From Bacteriovoracaceae bacterium (GTDB lineage Bacteria; Bdellovibrionota; UBA1018), in the NCBI GenBank assembly GCA_023250755.1, contig JAHFAC010000037.1, positions 1-10,525 of the forward strand: a stretch of 10,525 nucleotides of DNA. The letters run 5' to 3'. Under the pieces are notes generated by a model that searched no databases, was not told the DNA's origin, and saw only the letters and a program-made list of their open reading frames with translations. Each line of letters opens with the position of its first letter. Position 1 is the stretch's first letter. Below are positions 7,509 to 10,525 of this stretch, piece after piece. Position numbers and translations under genes: made by a program.

Positions 7509-10500
7509 ATGAAAGACCTTTTAAACTTTTTCGATAAACCGAAAGATCCACTGAGTTTTACAGGCATTCGGATTTCTTTGGCTTCTCCAGATAAGATTCG
7601 TGAGTGGTCATACGGTGAAGTCAAAAAGCCTGAGACTATTAATTATCGGACTTTCAAGCCCGAAAGAGATGGCCTTTTTTGCGCGAAGATCTTCGGACCT
7701 GTAAAGGATTACGAGTGTAATTGCGGCAAATACAAGCGCATGAAGCACCGTGGTGTGGTTTGTGAGAAATGTGGTGTTGAGGTCATTCAATCAAAAGTTC
7801 GCCGTGAACGCCTGGGGCATATTGAGTTGGCGACCCCCGTTGCACATATTTGGTTTTTAAGGTCCCTTCCTTCGCGAATTGGGGCGTTGTTGGATATTAC
7901 GCTTAAAGATCTAGAAAAAGTTCTTTATTGCGAAGCATACCTGTTGACGGATGCCGGGAATTCAGGTCTTGAACTCAACTCAATTGTTTCTGAAGAAAAA
8001 TACACGCAACTCGTGAAAGAAGGCATGAGTTTTTCGGCTGCGATGGGCGGTGAGGCTATTCGAGAAGGACTGAAAAAAGTCGATATCGAAATGCTTTCGC
8101 GCCAATTGCGGCGGGAAATGAAGCAGACGACCTCTGAGGCACAGAAGACAAAAATTTCAAAGCGCTTGAAGGTTGTTGAGTCTTTTAAGGCCAGTGGTTC
8201 AAACCGCCCGGAGTGGATGATGTTGGATGTAATCCCAGTGATTCCACCCGAGCTTCGTCCGCTGGTGCCGCTCGATGGAGGTCGCTTTGCCACTTCTGAT
8301 TTGAACGATCTTTATCGCCGCGTCATCAATCGCAACAATCGATTGAAGCGTCTGATGGAGCTCAATGCGCCAGAGATTATTATTCGCAATGAAAAGCGCA
8401 TGCTTCAAGAGTCTGTAGACGCACTTTTTGATAATGGCCGTCGAGGCAAAACCTTTACCGGTCCTAATAAGCGTCCCTTGCGTTCACTTTCGGATATGCT
8501 CAAGGGCAAGCAAGGGCGTTTCCGCCAGAATCTGCTCGGCAAGCGCGTCGATTACTCCGGCCGATCCGTCATCGTCGTAGGTCCTGAGCTTAAGCTACAT
8601 CAGTGTGGTCTTCCTAAAGTCATGGCGCTTGAGCTCTTCAAGCCCTTTATTTACAATAAGCTTTCTGAGTATGGCTATGTGACGACCATTAAGTCTGCAA
8701 AAAAAATGGTAGAGAAGCAACGCCAAGAAGTTTGGGATATTCTTGAAGAGGTTGTAAAAGAGCATCCCGTACTGCTCAATCGCGCACCGACTTTGCATCG
8801 ACTGGGCATTCAGGCATTTGAACCGGTATTGATTGAAGGAAAAGCCATTCAGCTTCACCCTTTAGTTTGCGCTGCATTTAACGCAGACTTCGACGGCGAT
8901 CAAATGGCTGTTCACATTCCGCTTTCGATTGAAGCGCAGATTGAGGCACGTGTCCTCATGATGTCGACCAACAATATTCTCTCACCCGCGCATGGGAAGC
9001 CGATTATCGTTCCCAGCCAAGATATTGTTCTTGGACTCTATTATATGACTCGTGAGAGACCTTACGGAAAGGGTGAGGGCAAGTTATTTTCTGGGCCGAT
9101 CGAAGTTCACTACGCCTTTGATTCGGGCGTTGTGGGACTTCAGACTAAAATTAAATGTCGAGTGTCGGGTAAGATTTATGATTCGACAGTCGGCCGCGTA
9201 CTTCTTTCTGAAATTGTTCCAGCGGAGATTCCCTTTGCTACCTATAATAAGGTGCTGGGAAAGAAGGATCTCGCTGAGTTGATTGACCAGTGTTATCGAT
9301 TGACCGGAAACAAGAAGACAGTTCTATTAGCTGATCATCTGATGGGAATGGGCTTCCGCCAAGCTATGCGTGCTGGGATCTCGATTTCGGTCCATGACAT
9401 GCTCATGCCGCCGGAGAAGGCTGAGTTCTTGGAGAAGGCCTATCAACAGGTTCAAGAAATCGAAAATCAATACGTCGAAGGTTTAATTACCGATGGTGAA
9501 CGTTACAACAAGGTGATCGATATTTGGGCTCAGACTTCTGAGCAAATTGCGAGTGCCATGATGAAGCGCTTGTCGGTCCAGACGTTTAAGGCCCCGCATG
9601 CTTATAAGGGCAAAGAGTCTGAGATCACCGGACCTTCCTTCAATTCGATTTTTATGATGGCAGACTCAGGAGCGAGAGGCTCCAACGCCCAGATTCGTCA
9701 GCTCGCAGGAATGCGCGGTCTGATGGCCAAGCCATCAGGTGAAATTATCGAAACGCCTATTGTTGCGAATTTTCGTGAGGGCTTGTCTGTGCTGCAATAC
9801 TTCGTATCTACGCACGGCGCCCGTAAGGGATTGGCAGATACGGCTCTTAAAACAGCGAACTCCGGGTATTTGACTCGTCGCTTGGTTGACGTTTCTCAAG
9901 ATGTCATTGTGACTGAGCCCGATTGCGGAACTTTAGACGGTCTTTATGTCACTGCTTTGATTGAGGGCGGTGAAGTGATCGAAAAAATGGGAGATCGGAT
10001 CTTGGGTCGTGTGGCCTTGGATGATGTGATTGACCCGGTGACGAGTGAAACGTTGGTTAAAGCAAACGACGAAATCACTGAAGATCTCATGAAGAAAATT
10101 GAAGAGGCTGGCATTGATCGCGTCAGGATCCGTTCTGTGTTGACCTGTCAGGCTAAAAAAGGCATTTGCGGCGCTTGTTATGGTCGCGACCTCTCACGCG
10201 GGCGTTTGGTCAATAACGGTGAGGCGGTAGGCGTGATTGCAGCTCAGTCCATCGGTGAGCCAGGCACCCAGCTGACCATGCGTACCTTCCATATCGGTGG
10301 CACAGCCTCTCGAAGGGCTGAGCAGTCGAGTCTTGAAACCAAGACTAAGGGGATTTTGAAGTTCTTGAACGTCATGACCGTTCGAAACAAAGAGGGCTAC
10401 CTGACCGTTATGAATAGAAACGGCGAAATTGCGGTCATTGATGCCAATAATCGCGAACGAGAAAAATATCCTATCGTTTATGGCGCTAAGCTTTTGCTGA

Positions 10501-10525
10501 AAGAAGGCGATTCCACCGAGAAGGG
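7509..10525 (+). CDS. rpoC: RNA polymerase subunit beta' (5' part, runs off window)
   Basis: Beta' carries the catalytic magnesium site of RNA polymerase. The window holds 1005 codons with no stop; the C-terminal part is missing. GAGGA 6 bases before the ATG supports the start. The first zinc site is C70, C72, C85 and C88. [10 protein letters not shown] at 458-467 supplies D460, D462 and D464, with the same numbering as E. coli. The bridge helix is at about 761-798 ([20 protein letters not shown]). The second zinc site is C806, C880, C887 and C890. The trigger loop begins at about 918, with M924, R925 and H928. After HIGG the sequence does not close the trigger loop. It enters the SI3 insertion (residue about 935 on), which is found in proteobacteria and several other Gram-negative groups. 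All catalytic residues visible are intact. Confidence 0.99.
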   Translation, partial: MKDLLNFFDKPKDPLSFTGIRISLASPDKIREWSYGEVKKPETINYRTFKPERDGLFCAKIFGPVKDYECNCGKYKRMKHRGVVCEKCGVEVIQSKVRRERLGHIELATPVAHIWFLRSLPSRIGALLDITLKDLEKVLYCEAYLLTDAGNSGLELNSIVSEEKYTQLVKEGMSFSAAMGGEAIREGLKKVDIEMLSRQLRREMKQTTSEAQKTKISKRLKVVESFKASGSNRPEWMMLDVIPVIPPELRPLVPLDGGRFATSDLNDLYRRVINRNNRLKRLMELNAPEIIIRNEKRMLQESVDALFDNGRRGKTFTGPNKRPLRSLSDMLKGKQGRFRQNLLGKRVDYSGRSVIVVGPELKLHQCGLPKVMALELFKPFIYNKLSEYGYVTTIKSAKKMVEKQRQEVWDILEEVVKEHPVLLNRAPTLHRLGIQAFEPVLIEGKAIQLHPLVCAAFNADFDGDQMAVHIPLSIEAQIEARVLMMSTNNILSPAHGKPIIVPSQDIVLGLYYMTRERPYGKGEGKLFSGPIEVHYAFDSGVVGLQTKIKCRVSGKIYDSTVGRVLLSEIVPAEIPFATYNKVLGKKDLAELIDQCYRLTGNKKTVLLADHLMGMGFRQAMRAGISISVHDMLMPPEKAEFLEKAYQQVQEIENQYVEGLITDGERYNKVIDIWAQTSEQIASAMMKRLSVQTFKAPHAYKGKESEITGPSFNSIFMMADSGARGSNAQIRQLAGMRGLMAKPSGEIIETPIVANFREGLSVLQYFVSTHGARKGLADTALKTANSGYLTRRLVDVSQDVIVTEPDCGTLDGLYVTALIEGGEVIEKMGDRILGRVALDDVIDPVTSETLVKANDEITEDLMKKIEEAGIDRVRIRSVLTCQAKKGICGACYGRDLSRGRLVNNGEAVGVIAAQSIGEPGTQLTMRTFHIGGTASRRAEQSSLETKTKGILKFLNVMTVRNKEGYLTVMNRNGEIAVIDANNREREKYPIVYGAKLLLKEGDSTEK

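Noticed and set aside
1..10525. Mobile element, CRISPR array, phage gene or new defence system
   Set aside because: Every part over 200 bases is accounted for by a conserved translation, secretion or transcription gene in its usual order; no transposase, direct repeat array or unfamiliar protein is present.

Overview
This window is a conserved bacterial housekeeping locus, read entirely on the + strand: secE (3' end only) - nusG - rplK - rplA - rplJ - rplL - rpoB - rpoC (5' part only). All genes use the standard bacterial code, with TAA, TAG and TGA all used as stops. The organism looks Gram-negative and most like the deltaproteobacterial grade (Bdellovibrionota, Desulfobacterota, Myxococcota and similar). 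The reasons are the beta subunit N-terminal region, the duplicated external domain in beta, and the start of the lineage-specific trigger-loop insertion (SI3) in beta'. This placement is from memory of family sequences, not from a search, so the phylum is not certain.

Layout. Bases 1-172 encode the last 56 codons of SecE, the small membrane subunit of the Sec translocon. NusG (195-812) follows after 22 bases and starts at a GTG with a strong ribosome binding site. L11 (838-1263) and L1 (1319-2056) come next. The 55-base gap between them holds a compact stem with an asymmetric internal loop, lying against the rplA ribosome binding site, which is a good candidate for the L1 autoregulatory operator. 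L10 (2104-2643) follows after only 47 bases. L7/L12 (2754-3143) follows after a 110-base gap that carries a perfect 11-bp hairpin and a second possible fold. A 191-base gap then leads to rpoB. It contains a weak promoter-like sequence and a hairpin plus T-run that looks like the transcription attenuator known at this place in E. coli. RpoB (3335-7468) is complete. RpoC begins at 7509 and is open to the window edge, covering both zinc sites, the catalytic aspartates, the bridge helix and the first half of the trigger loop.

How the parts work together. L11, L1, L10 and L7/L12 build the GTPase-associated stalk and the L1 stalk of the 50S subunit. Beta and beta' form the RNA polymerase active centre. 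NusG binds that polymerase and links it to Rho or the ribosome. Co-transcription ties ribosome and polymerase supply together. The structured gaps (rplK-rplA, rplJ-rplL, rplL-rpoB) are where the different required amounts could be set: one L1 per ribosome, several L7/L12 per L10, and much less polymerase than ribosomal protein.

I found no mobile element, tRNA, rRNA, CRISPR array, phage gene or unknown protein. I see no undescribed system here. The non-routine signals are the RNA-level regulatory candidates in the intergenic gaps and the N-terminal extension of NusG.
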